Shown here: in pieces, positions 49,009 through 57,274 of the stretch | How positions within the stretch are numbered: position 1 is the first letter of the stretch | Layout of the letters: each line of letters starts with the position of its first letter | Notes under the pieces: generated by a model | What the model was told of the DNA's origin: nothing | The model's database searches: none | The model's input: the letters and a program-made list of their open reading frames with translations, nothing else | Assembly: GCF_003116585.1 (NCBI RefSeq) | Contig: NZ_QEHM01000001.1 | Coordinates: 124,001 to 188,000, forward strand | Source of the DNA: Albibacillus kandeliae | Lineage (GTDB): Bacteria; Pseudomonadota; Alphaproteobacteria; Rhodobacterales; Rhodobacteraceae | DNA length: 64,000 bases | Direction of reading: 5' to 3' | Made by a program: the position numbers and the translations under genes

Positions 49009-50873
49009 TGCATCCCGACCTGATCCTGCACAACGCCGCCATCACGACGCTCGACCCGATGGCACCTCTTGTGCAGGCGGTCGCGATACAGGACGGTCGC
49101 ATCGCCGCGACGGGCTCGGATGACGAGGTTCTGGCGCTGGCGGGGCCGGGAACGCGGCTGGTCGGGCTCGGCAAGCGCAGCGTGCTGCCCGGGCTGATCG
49201 ACAACCATACGCATGTCGTGCGGGGCGGCTTGAACTACAACATGGAACTGCGCTGGGACGGCGTGCGCTCGCTCTCGGACGCGATGAACATGCTGCGCCG
49301 GCAGGTCGAGATCACTCCGCCGCCGCAGTGGGTCCGCGTGGTTGGCGGCTTTACGGAGGCACAGTTCGATGAGAAGCGGCTGCCGACGCTGGACGAGATC
49401 AACACCATTGCGCCCGATACGCCGGTTTTCCTGCTGCATCTCTACGACCGTGCCTTGCTGAATGGCGCCGCGCTGAGGGCCGTCGGGTATGACAAGAACA
49501 CGCCGAATCCGCCGGGCGGCGAGATCCAGAGGGACGCCAAGGGCAATCCCACGGGGCTGCTGCTGGCCAAGCCCAACGCCGGGATTCTGTATGCGACGCT
49601 GGCCAAGGGGCCGAAGCTGCCGTTCGATTACCAGCTGAATTCGACCCGCCATTTCATGCGCGAGCTGAACCGCCTGGGCGTGACAGGCGTGATCGACGCG
49701 GGCGGCGGGATGCAGAACTATCCCGAGGACTACGAGATCATCCAGAAGCTGGCCGACGACGATCTTCTGACCGTCCGGCTGGCCTACAACCTCTTCACGC
49801 AGAAGCCGAAGGAAGAGAAGGAGGATTTCCTCAAGTGGACCAAGTCGGTGACCTACCGGCAGGGCACCGACTACTTCCGGCACAACGGTGCGGGCGAGAT
49901 GCTGGTGTTCTCCGCCGCCGACTTCGAGGATTTCCGCGAGCCGCGCCCCGACCCTGACCCCGGCATGGAGGGCGAACTGGAGGATGTGGTGCGCATCCTC
50001 GCCGAGAACCGCTGGCCGTGGCGGATGCACGCCACCTATGACGAGACAATCTCCCGCGCGCTCGACGTGTTCGAGAAGGTGAACAGGGACATTCCGCTGG
50101 AAGGGATCAACTGGTTCTTCGACCATGCGGAAACCATCTCGGAACGGTCAATCGACCGGGTCGCCGCTCTCGGTGGCGGCGTCGCGGTTCAGCACCGCAT
50201 GGCCTACCAAGGCGAGTTCTTTGTCGAGCGCTACGGATCGCGGGCGGCCGAGGCGACGCCACCGGTCGCGCGGATGCTGGAGATGGGGGTGAAGACCTCG
50301 GCAGGGACCGACGCCACGCGGGTCGCCTCCTACAACCCCTGGGTCGGGCTCTCGTGGCTGGTCTCGGGCCGGACGGTCGGCGGACTGCGCGTCACGCCGG
50401 AGCGCAACTGCCTCGACCGCGAGACGGCGCTCCGCATGTGGACCGAAAAGGTCGCCTGGTTCTCGGGCGACGAGGGCCATCGCGGCAGGGTGGCCCCGGG
50501 CTACTTTGCGGATCTGGTCATGCCGGATCGGGATTACTTCGGTTGCCCGGAGGCCGAGATTCCCGACATCACCAGCGACATGACCATGGTCGGCGGCCGG
50601 GTGGTCTTTGCCAAGGGCGACTACGCCGACCTTGACGAGACCAATGTTCCGCCGGCGATGCCGGATTGGTCACCGGTGCGGCAGTTTGGCGGTTATGCGG
50701 GCTGGGGCGCGGAAAACATGGCCGTATCGCGCCATGTCGCCCAAAGCTGCGGTTGCGCCAATTCCTGCGGTGTTCATGGTCACGATCACGCAGGGGCCTG
50801 GGGCGCAAGTCTCCCGGTCAGCGACCTGAAGAGTTTCTGGGGCGCGCTAGGGTGCGCCTGCTGGGCCGTTTGA
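49008..50873 (+). CDS. YtcJ-type metal-dependent amidohydrolase with Cys/His-rich tail
   Basis: The 621-residue protein has the amidohydrolase-3 plan: PGLIDNHTHVVRGG (metal His pair), GVTGVIDAGGG, RMHATYDETIS, WFFDHAETIS and SAGTDATRVASYNPW (catalytic Asp). These enzymes hydrolyse exocyclic amide or carbamate bonds. The last 45 residues, beyond the usual fold, carry CGCANSCGVHGHDH and a final CACWAV, a possible extra metal site. There is no signal peptide. It follows xapX and precedes an araC gene by 13 bases. Confidence 0.87.
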   Translation: MHPDLILHNAAITTLDPMAPLVQAVAIQDGRIAATGSDDEVLALAGPGTRLVGLGKRSVLPGLIDNHTHVVRGGLNYNMELRWDGVRSLSDAMNMLRRQVEITPPPQWVRVVGGFTEAQFDEKRLPTLDEINTIAPDTPVFLLHLYDRALLNGAALRAVGYDKNTPNPPGGEIQRDAKGNPTGLLLAKPNAGILYATLAKGPKLPFDYQLNSTRHFMRELNRLGVTGVIDAGGGMQNYPEDYEIIQKLADDDLLTVRLAYNLFTQKPKEEKEDFLKWTKSVTYRQGTDYFRHNGAGEMLVFSAADFEDFREPRPDPDPGMEGELEDVVRILAENRWPWRMHATYDETISRALDVFEKVNRDIPLEGINWFFDHAETISERSIDRVAALGGGVAVQHRMAYQGEFFVERYGSRAAEATPPVARMLEMGVKTSAGTDATRVASYNPWVGLSWLVSGRTVGGLRVTPERNCLDRETALRMWTEKVAWFSGDEGHRGRVAPGYFADLVMPDRDYFGCPEAEIPDITSDMTMVGGRVVFAKGDYADLDETNVPPAMPDWSPVRQFGGYAGWGAENMAVSRHVAQSCGCANSCGVHGHDHAGAWGASLPVSDLKSFWGALGCACWAV

Positions 50874-50886
50874 GAAAGGCGCGCCA

Positions 50887-51756
50887 ATGTCCGACCAGGC
50901 GATTGCAGATATCCAGAGTGAATTGAAGCGATCGCGGGACAACCTCGGTTGCTCTCTGAACGCGCTGAGGAACAATCACAGCGCCCGGGCCGGTGATCTG
51001 ACGCTCCTGCGGAAGACGGCGGAGGGCCGGGTCTTCTCCCAGATTTCCACCCCGGCGCAGGAGCGGGGGATGATCCTTGGCATGTCGTTGCAGGCGGGCC
51101 ACCGGCGGCAGAGCCGCGAAGGCAGCCGCCGGCACGACCGTATCTTTGACCGACATTCCATCTACATCCGCGAGTTCGACGTCGACTATGCCGCGACCGC
51201 CGAGGGGGCCTTCGATTTCCTGCTGATCGAACTTCCGCTCAGGACCAGCCTGCGCCTTTCCCCGACGCGCGACGCGACGGATGCCGCGCTCGGGCAGATG
51301 GTGGAGGGCATGCTTGGCTGGCTGGCGCAGCCAGAGCTGTTCGACCCGCTGGAGGCGGACGAGTTCGGGGCGCGCCTGATGCTGCACCTCGGCACCACCC
51401 ACGGAGTGACCCGGCGGTCGCGCAAGCCGACACGCCTGTCTCCCGCACAGGTCGCAAAGGCCAAGGAGATGCTGATGTCGGTGGAGTTTGAAAGCCTCCG
51501 CCTCGATGACGTGGCGCAGGCACTGGATCTGCCGCGCAACAGCTTCTTCCGCAATTTCCGGGAAACGACGGGCATGTCGCCCTACCAGTGGTTGCTGGCC
51601 GAACGTATCGAGCAGGGGCGGTTGCTGCTGCGGCTCACCGAGCTGCCGCTGGTCGATATCGCGCTGGCCTGCGGTTTCGCGGACCAGAGCCATTTCACGC
51701 GCATGTTCAAGCGCGCCCAGGGCCTGAGCCCCGGGCGCTGGCGCCGGGCCGCCTGA
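50887..51756 (+). CDS. AraC-family transcriptional regulator
   Basis: The 289-residue protein has an N-terminal cupin-like sensor region (RTSLRLSPTRDA near the middle) and a C-terminal double HTH: LRLDDVAQALDLPRNSFFRNF and LVDIALACGFADQSHFTRMFKRAQG. It is 13 bases after the amidohydrolase in the same direction, so it probably regulates the xapX-amidohydrolase unit. Its stop lies only 2 bases from the convergent pirin stop. Confidence 0.92.
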   Translation: MSDQAIADIQSELKRSRDNLGCSLNALRNNHSARAGDLTLLRKTAEGRVFSQISTPAQERGMILGMSLQAGHRRQSREGSRRHDRIFDRHSIYIREFDVDYAATAEGAFDFLLIELPLRTSLRLSPTRDATDAALGQMVEGMLGWLAQPELFDPLEADEFGARLMLHLGTTHGVTRRSRKPTRLSPAQVAKAKEMLMSVEFESLRLDDVAQALDLPRNSFFRNFRETTGMSPYQWLLAERIEQGRLLLRLTELPLVDIALACGFADQSHFTRMFKRAQGLSPGRWRRAA

Positions 51757-51758
51757 GG

Positions 51759-52706
51759 TCAGATGTTGTCGGGCAGCGGGATGAACTCGTCGGTGTCACC
51801 CGGCGGCAGGTGGAACCGGCCGTGGGTGAAGTCGCCCTGGCGCCAGGCATCCTTGGCCGCCTGAATCCGCTCGGGCGACGAGGCCACGAAGTTCCACGAG
51901 ATGTAGCGCGGGCCGTTCATCGTCTCACCGCCCAACACCATCAGCCGTGCGCCCTGCGCGCCTGCGGTCACGCTGATGTGGTCGCCGGGCCGGAAGACCA
52001 TCATGCGACCCTCGGGAAAGGTCTCGCCCGCGACCGTGATTTCGCCGCTGGTCACGTAGATGCCGCGGTCTTCCTGATTTTCGGGCAGGGGCAGCTTGGC
52101 GCCGGGGGCGAGCACCACATCGGCATAAAAGGTCTCGGTAAAGGTCTTGACCGGCGAGCTCTCGCCCCAGGCCGAGCCGAGGATCAGGCGGACCTGCTTG
52201 CCGCCTTCGTCGAGGAAGGGCAGCGCCTCCTTGCCGTGGTGTTCGAACGAGGCGCCGCGGTCCTCGGCGTCCTCGGGCAGGGCCACCCAGGTCTGGATGC
52301 CGAACAGGGCGCCGGGCTTGGTGCGCATCTCGTCGCTGGTGCGCTCGGAATGGGTGACGCCGCCCCCGGCAATCATCCAGTTCACCTCGCCCGGGTAGAC
52401 CATTTGGTCGGCGCCGGTACTGTCGCGGTGGTGGAATTCGCCCTTGTAGAGGTAGGTCACGGTGGCGAGGCCGATGTGCGGGTGCGGGCGGACGTCGATG
52501 CCGCCCCCGGTCAGGAACTCGGCGGGGCCCATCTGGTCGAAGAAGATGAAGGGGCCGACCATCTGCCGCTTGGGCGCGGGAAGGGCACGGCGGACTTCGA
52601 AACCACCAAGGTCGCGGGCGCGCGGGATGATCAGCGTCTCGATGGCGTCGAGGCTGTCGGGCAGCGCGTCGGGGCAGTCGGGGGATTGGGTGGGGTTCCA
52701 GCTCAT
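51759..52706 (-). CDS. Pirin-family protein
   Basis: The 315-residue bicupin has the pirin motifs FDQMGPAEFLTGGGIDVRPHPHIGLATVTYL and GEFHHRDSTG in the N-terminal cupin, with the His-x-His metal ligands, and a pirin C-terminal domain (GAKLPLPENQEDRGIYV, LMVLGGETMNGPRYISWNFV). Bacterial pirins include quercetin dioxygenases and regulators of pyruvate metabolism; the role here is unknown. It follows the MFS gene by 4 bases in one operon. Confidence 0.93.
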   Translation of the reverse strand: MSWNPTQSPDCPDALPDSLDAIETLIIPRARDLGGFEVRRALPAPKRQMVGPFIFFDQMGPAEFLTGGGIDVRPHPHIGLATVTYLYKGEFHHRDSTGADQMVYPGEVNWMIAGGGVTHSERTSDEMRTKPGALFGIQTWVALPEDAEDRGASFEHHGKEALPFLDEGGKQVRLILGSAWGESSPVKTFTETFYADVVLAPGAKLPLPENQEDRGIYVTSGEITVAGETFPEGRMMVFRPGDHISVTAGAQGARLMVLGGETMNGPRYISWNFVASSPERIQAAKDAWRQGDFTHGRFHLPPGDTDEFIPLPDNI

Positions 52707-52710
52707 GGTG

Positions 52711-54297
52711 TCAGCCTTTCCTTGGGGTGATCAGGTGATGGATTTCGGGGGAAGATGTCAGCAGCGCGCGGATGCGGGCCTGCATCTCGGCTTCGGCACG
52801 GCTGACCCGGTCGTGGTGGCGCAGGTGATTGAGCCAGGACGCCTCGTGCCAGCTTTCGATCAGCCGGCCCGGCACCGAGGCGTCCTCGCGCAGGACCCAG
52901 CCATAGCCGCCGTGGGCGCGACGGCTGCGGCGCTGCTCTTTCATCAGCCCGAGGAACTCGGCGCGGGCGGGGGCGGGCACGTCGTAGGCGATCCAGATGG
53001 TCGTGGGGCCGTCGTTGTCGTCAGGCAGGGGGATGTCGGCCTCGGGCCAGTGGTGCGCGGGGCTCTGGTCGGCTCCGAGGCCGGAGAGCCGGGCGCGGGC
53101 GGTCAGCGGGATGGCGAGGACGAGGCCGATCGCGGCGACGAGCTGCGAGGTGCCGATCGAGCTGTGGGCCGCGACGGTGCCCCAGGCAAGGCTGCCAAGA
53201 GCCATCGCGCCGGAGAACACCGTCAGGAAGATGGCGAGGCCGCGGGCGCGCACCCAGTCGGGCAGGACGGACTGCGCGGCAACGTTCAGGCTCGACAGGA
53301 CCGCGATCCATGCGGCGCCCGCCATCAACCCGGCGAGGAGGCCGGTGGCCGGGGTGGGCAGCAGGGCAAGCAGCCCGAGCGAGATGGCCATTCCGACAGT
53401 GCCCAGCCGGACGGTCCGGTCGGGCCCGAGCTTGCCCCGGAGGCCGGGCAGTACGAGGGCGCCGCCCACGGCACCGATCCCGACAGAGGCGAGCAGGGCA
53501 CCGTACAGACCCGCGCCGCCCGAGAGGGTTTCGCGGGCGAAGAGCGGAAGCATCGACCAGAAGGCGCTGGCGAAGAGGAAGAAGCCGGTGGCGCGCAGGA
53601 GGACCAGCCGCAATCCCTTGGTGAAGACGGCGTAGCGCACACCTGCGATCATGGCGCCAAGAACGTGTTCGGCGGGAAGAGTTCGCTCGGGTTCGGCTGG
53701 CGGTTTCCACCAGATCAGGGCCGCGATGACCACGAGGGTCGAAAGCGCGTTGAGGGCAAAGGGCCAGACCAGCCCGAAGGCGGCGATCAGCATGCCCGCG
53801 ACGGCAGGGCCCATGGCGCGGCTGATGTTGATCCCCATCGAATTGAGCGCCACGGCCGCCGTCAGATCCTCGCGCGGGACGAGCTTGGGGACGATGGCCT
53901 GCCAAGCGGGCGCGATGAAGGCCGCGCCGGAGCCGAGCAGGAAAGTGAAGATCAGCAGGAGAACCGGTGTCATGGCATCGACCTGCACGAGAACCGCGAG
54001 GATCATCGCGGTTATCGCGAGCAGCAGATTGACGATGAGCAGCAGCCTGCGCCTGTCGACGATGTCGGCCACGGCCCCTGCGAGCACCGCGAAGAGGAAC
54101 ACCGGCAGTGTCGTGGCTGCCTGGACCGCCGCAACGATCTGGGGCGAGGGGGCGAGGCTGGTCATCAGCCAGCCGGCGCCCACATCGTTCATCCATGTGC
54201 CGATGTTCGACACCACGGTCGCTCCCCAGAGGACAAGGTACGCCTTTTGCCGGAAAGGGCTCCAGGGGCTGCCGGAGTCGGTGGTCGTTGCGGTCAT
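52711..54297 (-). CDS. MFS transporter (MFS_3/EntS type) with C-terminal soluble domain
   Basis: The 528-residue protein has about twelve transmembrane helices (residues 15-410), with NIGTWMNDVGAGWL and the MFS signature DRRRLLLIVNLL. A C-terminal soluble domain of about 100 residues (TIWIAYDVPAPARAEFLGLM to the end) resembles an antibiotic-biosynthesis-monooxygenase-like ferredoxin fold. EntS-type members export siderophores or drugs. It is divergent from a LysR gene and co-operonic with pirin. Confidence 0.9.
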   Translation of the reverse strand: MTATTTDSGSPWSPFRQKAYLVLWGATVVSNIGTWMNDVGAGWLMTSLAPSPQIVAAVQAATTLPVFLFAVLAGAVADIVDRRRLLLIVNLLLAITAMILAVLVQVDAMTPVLLLIFTFLLGSGAAFIAPAWQAIVPKLVPREDLTAAVALNSMGINISRAMGPAVAGMLIAAFGLVWPFALNALSTLVVIAALIWWKPPAEPERTLPAEHVLGAMIAGVRYAVFTKGLRLVLLRATGFFLFASAFWSMLPLFARETLSGGAGLYGALLASVGIGAVGGALVLPGLRGKLGPDRTVRLGTVGMAISLGLLALLPTPATGLLAGLMAGAAWIAVLSSLNVAAQSVLPDWVRARGLAIFLTVFSGAMALGSLAWGTVAAHSSIGTSQLVAAIGLVLAIPLTARARLSGLGADQSPAHHWPEADIPLPDDNDGPTTIWIAYDVPAPARAEFLGLMKEQRRSRRAHGGYGWVLREDASVPGRLIESWHEASWLNHLRHHDRVSRAEAEMQARIRALLTSSPEIHHLITPRKG

Positions 54298-54536
54298 CGT
54301 CGTCGGTCCCTGGATGGTCGGTCGACAGGTCTCTTGGGGTCTGCAGCCGACGTTGACTTGGTAGCCGCGGTGCTTGGATGCGGCAGGGTGTTCGCCGTCA
54401 GAATGATCCCTTGAATTGTTTTGGTGAATATATGTAATTTATCATTCACCATTGCCTAAATCGTATGTAATCTTGCGAGATGATCTCTCGCCCCTTGCGG
54501 GCAGTATAGAACGTTCGGGACAGGAGAGCGGTCACG
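54298..54536. promoter_or_regulatory. Divergent MFS-lysR promoter region
   Basis: The 239-base gap contains an AT-rich core (54410-54470) with an 8-base inverted repeat described separately, and GCGAGA/TCTCGC (near 54475-54491). No gene is seen. Confidence 0.5.
54422..54451. promoter_or_regulatory. Inverted repeat TGGTGAAT-N14-ATTCACCA, candidate LysR operator
   Basis: The arms at 54422-54429 and 54444-54451 match perfectly across 14 bases, a size and AT content suited to a LysR-type tetramer site. It is 86 bases upstream of the LysR gene and about 150 upstream of the MFS gene. Confidence 0.5.
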
Positions 54537-55454
54537 ATGGGTGAAATCGAGGAGCTGCGGGTCTTCCTTGCCGTGGCACGCGAGCAGAGTTTCGTCGGCG
54601 CCGCCCGCGCACTGGGATTGCCTCCGCCCTCGGTGACCCGCTCCATCGCCGCGCTGGAGGATCGACTTGGGCTCCAGCTCTTCATCCGCACGACGCGCCG
54701 GGTCTCGCTCACCCCCGCAGGTGCCGATTATGCCGCCGAGATCGACCCGCTGCTGCAGGGCATCGGGCAGGCGACGGAGAACCTGCGTGACCGCCACGGT
54801 GACACCGCCGGTCTGATCCGCCTCAATGCCCCGATCGCCTTTGGCGCGGAGGCGCTGCCGGAGATCATCGCGCAGTTCCGGGCGCTGCATCCGCAGGTGA
54901 CCTTCTCGGTCGTCCTGAACGACAGTTTCGTGGCCAGCGTCGATGACAGCTTCGATCTCGCCATCCGCATTTCGCAGGCGCCGCGCGAGGTGCTGAGCAT
55001 CTGGCGCAAGATCTGCAGGGTCGACCGGGTCATCGCGGCATCACCGGCCTACCTCGAAGAACGTGGCGTGCCGGTACATCCCTCGGACCTGCAACACCAC
55101 GTCTGCGTGGGACATGACGCGCAGGGGCGTGGAGAGGTGTGGGAGCTGCAGTCGGGCAAGGAGAGCCACCGCCTGCGGGTGGGGGAGGTTCTGTCGGTCA
55201 ACAGTGCGGGGCTGATGGCGGGGCTGGCGCGCGCGGGTCAGGGGTTGGTGCTGCTGCCCCGCTTCATGATTGAGGCGGACCTGGCCAGCGGGGCGCTGGT
55301 GCAGGTGCTGCCCGGGTGGACGCCCCCACAGCTATGGCTGACGCTCTACTACCCGCCGCTGGACCGTCTGCCCGCGCGGCTGGATCTGTTCTCGGAGCAC
55401 GTGGTGAAGAGCGTCACCGCGACGCGCGGTTTCTCGGTCTCGGAAGAGGGCTGA
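54537..55454 (+). CDS. LysR-family transcriptional regulator
   Basis: The 305-residue protein begins MGEIEELRVFLAVAREQSFV with the HTH ARALGLPPPSVTRSIAALED, followed by a LysR substrate domain of the CrgA-like group (FDLAIRISQAPREVL, GLMAGLARAGQGLVLLP). It is divergent from the MFS-pirin operon and probably controls it through the dyad between them. It converges on the acyl-CoA synthetase. Confidence 0.92.
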   Translation: MGEIEELRVFLAVAREQSFVGAARALGLPPPSVTRSIAALEDRLGLQLFIRTTRRVSLTPAGADYAAEIDPLLQGIGQATENLRDRHGDTAGLIRLNAPIAFGAEALPEIIAQFRALHPQVTFSVVLNDSFVASVDDSFDLAIRISQAPREVLSIWRKICRVDRVIAASPAYLEERGVPVHPSDLQHHVCVGHDAQGRGEVWELQSGKESHRLRVGEVLSVNSAGLMAGLARAGQGLVLLPRFMIEADLASGALVQVLPGWTPPQLWLTLYYPPLDRLPARLDLFSEHVVKSVTATRGFSVSEEG

Positions 55455-55495
55455 GGGGCGCGGGGCGGCAGGCGCAGGCTCCTCTGGCGGCGGCT

Positions 55496-57253
55496 TTAAC
55501 CTATCAGGCCAAGTTCCTCGATCATCCGCTCGCGCATGACGAACTTCTGCACCTTGCCCGTGATCGTCATGGGCATGTCCTCGACGACACGGATATGGCG
55601 CGGGATCTTGTAGTGCGCGATCTGGCCCTCGCAACTAGCGCGCAGCTCCTCTGCGCTGAGCGCCTCGCCGGGGCGCGCGGTGGCCCAGGCGCAGACTTCT
55701 TCGCCGAACTTCTCGTCCGGGATGCCAAAGACCTGCACATCACTGACCTTCGGATGGCGGAGCAGGAACTCCTCTATCTCGCGCGGATAGATGTTTTCGC
55801 CGCCCCGGATGATCATGTCCTTCACCCGTCCGACGATGGCGCAGTAGCCTTCGGCGTCGAACATGGCGAGATCGCCGGTGTGCATCCATCCGTCGGTGCT
55901 GGCCTCGGCGGTCCGGGCAGGGTCGTCCCAATAGCCCTTCATCACCGAGTAGCCGCGCGTGCAGAGTTCGCCGCGTTCGCCCACCGGGACGATGCCGCCA
56001 TCGGGGCCGACGAGCTTGATCTCGAGGTGAGGGTGTACCCGGCCCACGGTTTCACAGCGCTTGTCCGTCGGGTCGGCGACGAAGCTCTGGAAGGACACGG
56101 GCGAAGTTTCGGTCATGCCGTAGCAGATGGTGACCTCGGGCATGTTCATGTCGCGGTTCACGCGGCGCATGATCTCGACGGGGCAGGGTGCCCCCGCCAT
56201 GATGCCGGTGCGCATGTTGCTCAGGTCGCGGGGCCGGGTTTCCAGCGCTTCGAGCATGGCGGTGAACATGGTCGGGACGCCATAGACCGCGGTGCAGCGC
56301 TCGCGTTCAAGCGCATCGAGCGTGGCGGCGGCGTCAAAGCCCTCGCCCGGAAAGACCATCGCGGCGCCCTTGCTGATCGCACCCAGCACGCCCATCACCA
56401 TGCCGAAGCAATGATAGAGCGGTACGGGAATGGCCAGCTTGTCAGTCTCGGCCAGGTGAATCCGGTCGGTCACGAAGCGGGCGTTGTTGACGATGTTGTA
56501 GTGCGAAAGCGTCGCGCCCTTGGGGCTGCCCGTGGTGCCCGAGGTGAACTGTATGTTGATCGCGTCGTCGGGATTGAGCGTTGCGTCGATGGCCGGCAGG
56601 CGCAGGATCTGCGCGGGTCCGCCAAGCTGGCGGAGTTGCTCGAACGAGAACACGCCAGCCGCGGGCTCTTCGCCCATCACCACGACACTGCGCAGGTGCG
56701 GCAGCTTGGCGGCGTTCAACTGGCCGGGCTTGCACCGGTCCAGCTCGGGCGCGAGCTGGCGGATCATGCCGAGGTAGTCCGAGCTCTTGAAGGCACGCGC
56801 GCTGATCAGCGCCTTGCAGCCCACCTTGTTCAGGGCGTACTCCAGTTCGGCCAGACGATAGGCGGGGTTGATGTTGACCAGCACCGCGCCGATCCGCGCC
56901 GTGGCGAACTGGGTCAGCACCCATTCCAGCCGATTTGGCGACCAGATGCCGACGCGGTCCCCCTTGACCAGTCCCAGCGCCAGAAGGCCCGAAGCGAGTT
57001 CGTCGACCGCGCGGTCGAGATCGTAATAGCTCAGTCGCGCGTTCTGCTCGGGAAAGACCATCGCCTCGCGCGGGCCAAAGCGCGACACCGTCTCGCGCAC
57101 CAGCTGCGGAATGGTGATATAGGCCAGCGCGGGGGCCGAGGGGCCGCGCACATAAGACATTCCGCCTTCGGGCGCGAGATTGACGGGAACAGCCTCCGTC
57201 GTCGCGTCCCAGCCGGAAATCCGGCTTGAAAGGCTCTCACTCAGGATCGACAT
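55496..57253 (-). CDS. AMP-forming acyl-CoA synthetase (FadD3/medium-chain type)
   Basis: The 585-residue protein has the ANL motifs [18 protein letters not shown] (A3), [12 protein letters not shown] (A5), [18 protein letters not shown] (A7), [20 protein letters not shown] (A8) and TITGKVQK (A10). AAGGGAGG precedes the ATG. It converts a carboxylic acid to acyl-CoA. It lies 21 bases after the importer ATPase-amidase fusion in the same direction, so it may activate the acid set free from an imported amide. Confidence 0.92.
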   Translation of the reverse strand: MSILSESLSSRISGWDATTEAVPVNLAPEGGMSYVRGPSAPALAYITIPQLVRETVSRFGPREAMVFPEQNARLSYYDLDRAVDELASGLLALGLVKGDRVGIWSPNRLEWVLTQFATARIGAVLVNINPAYRLAELEYALNKVGCKALISARAFKSSDYLGMIRQLAPELDRCKPGQLNAAKLPHLRSVVVMGEEPAAGVFSFEQLRQLGGPAQILRLPAIDATLNPDDAINIQFTSGTTGSPKGATLSHYNIVNNARFVTDRIHLAETDKLAIPVPLYHCFGMVMGVLGAISKGAAMVFPGEGFDAAATLDALERERCTAVYGVPTMFTAMLEALETRPRDLSNMRTGIMAGAPCPVEIMRRVNRDMNMPEVTICYGMTETSPVSFQSFVADPTDKRCETVGRVHPHLEIKLVGPDGGIVPVGERGELCTRGYSVMKGYWDDPARTAEASTDGWMHTGDLAMFDAEGYCAIVGRVKDMIIRGGENIYPREIEEFLLRHPKVSDVQVFGIPDEKFGEEVCAWATARPGEALSAEELRASCEGQIAHYKIPRHIRVVEDMPMTITGKVQKFVMRERMIEELGLIG

Positions 57254-57274
57254 CTTCGCCTCCCTTGGACTGGT

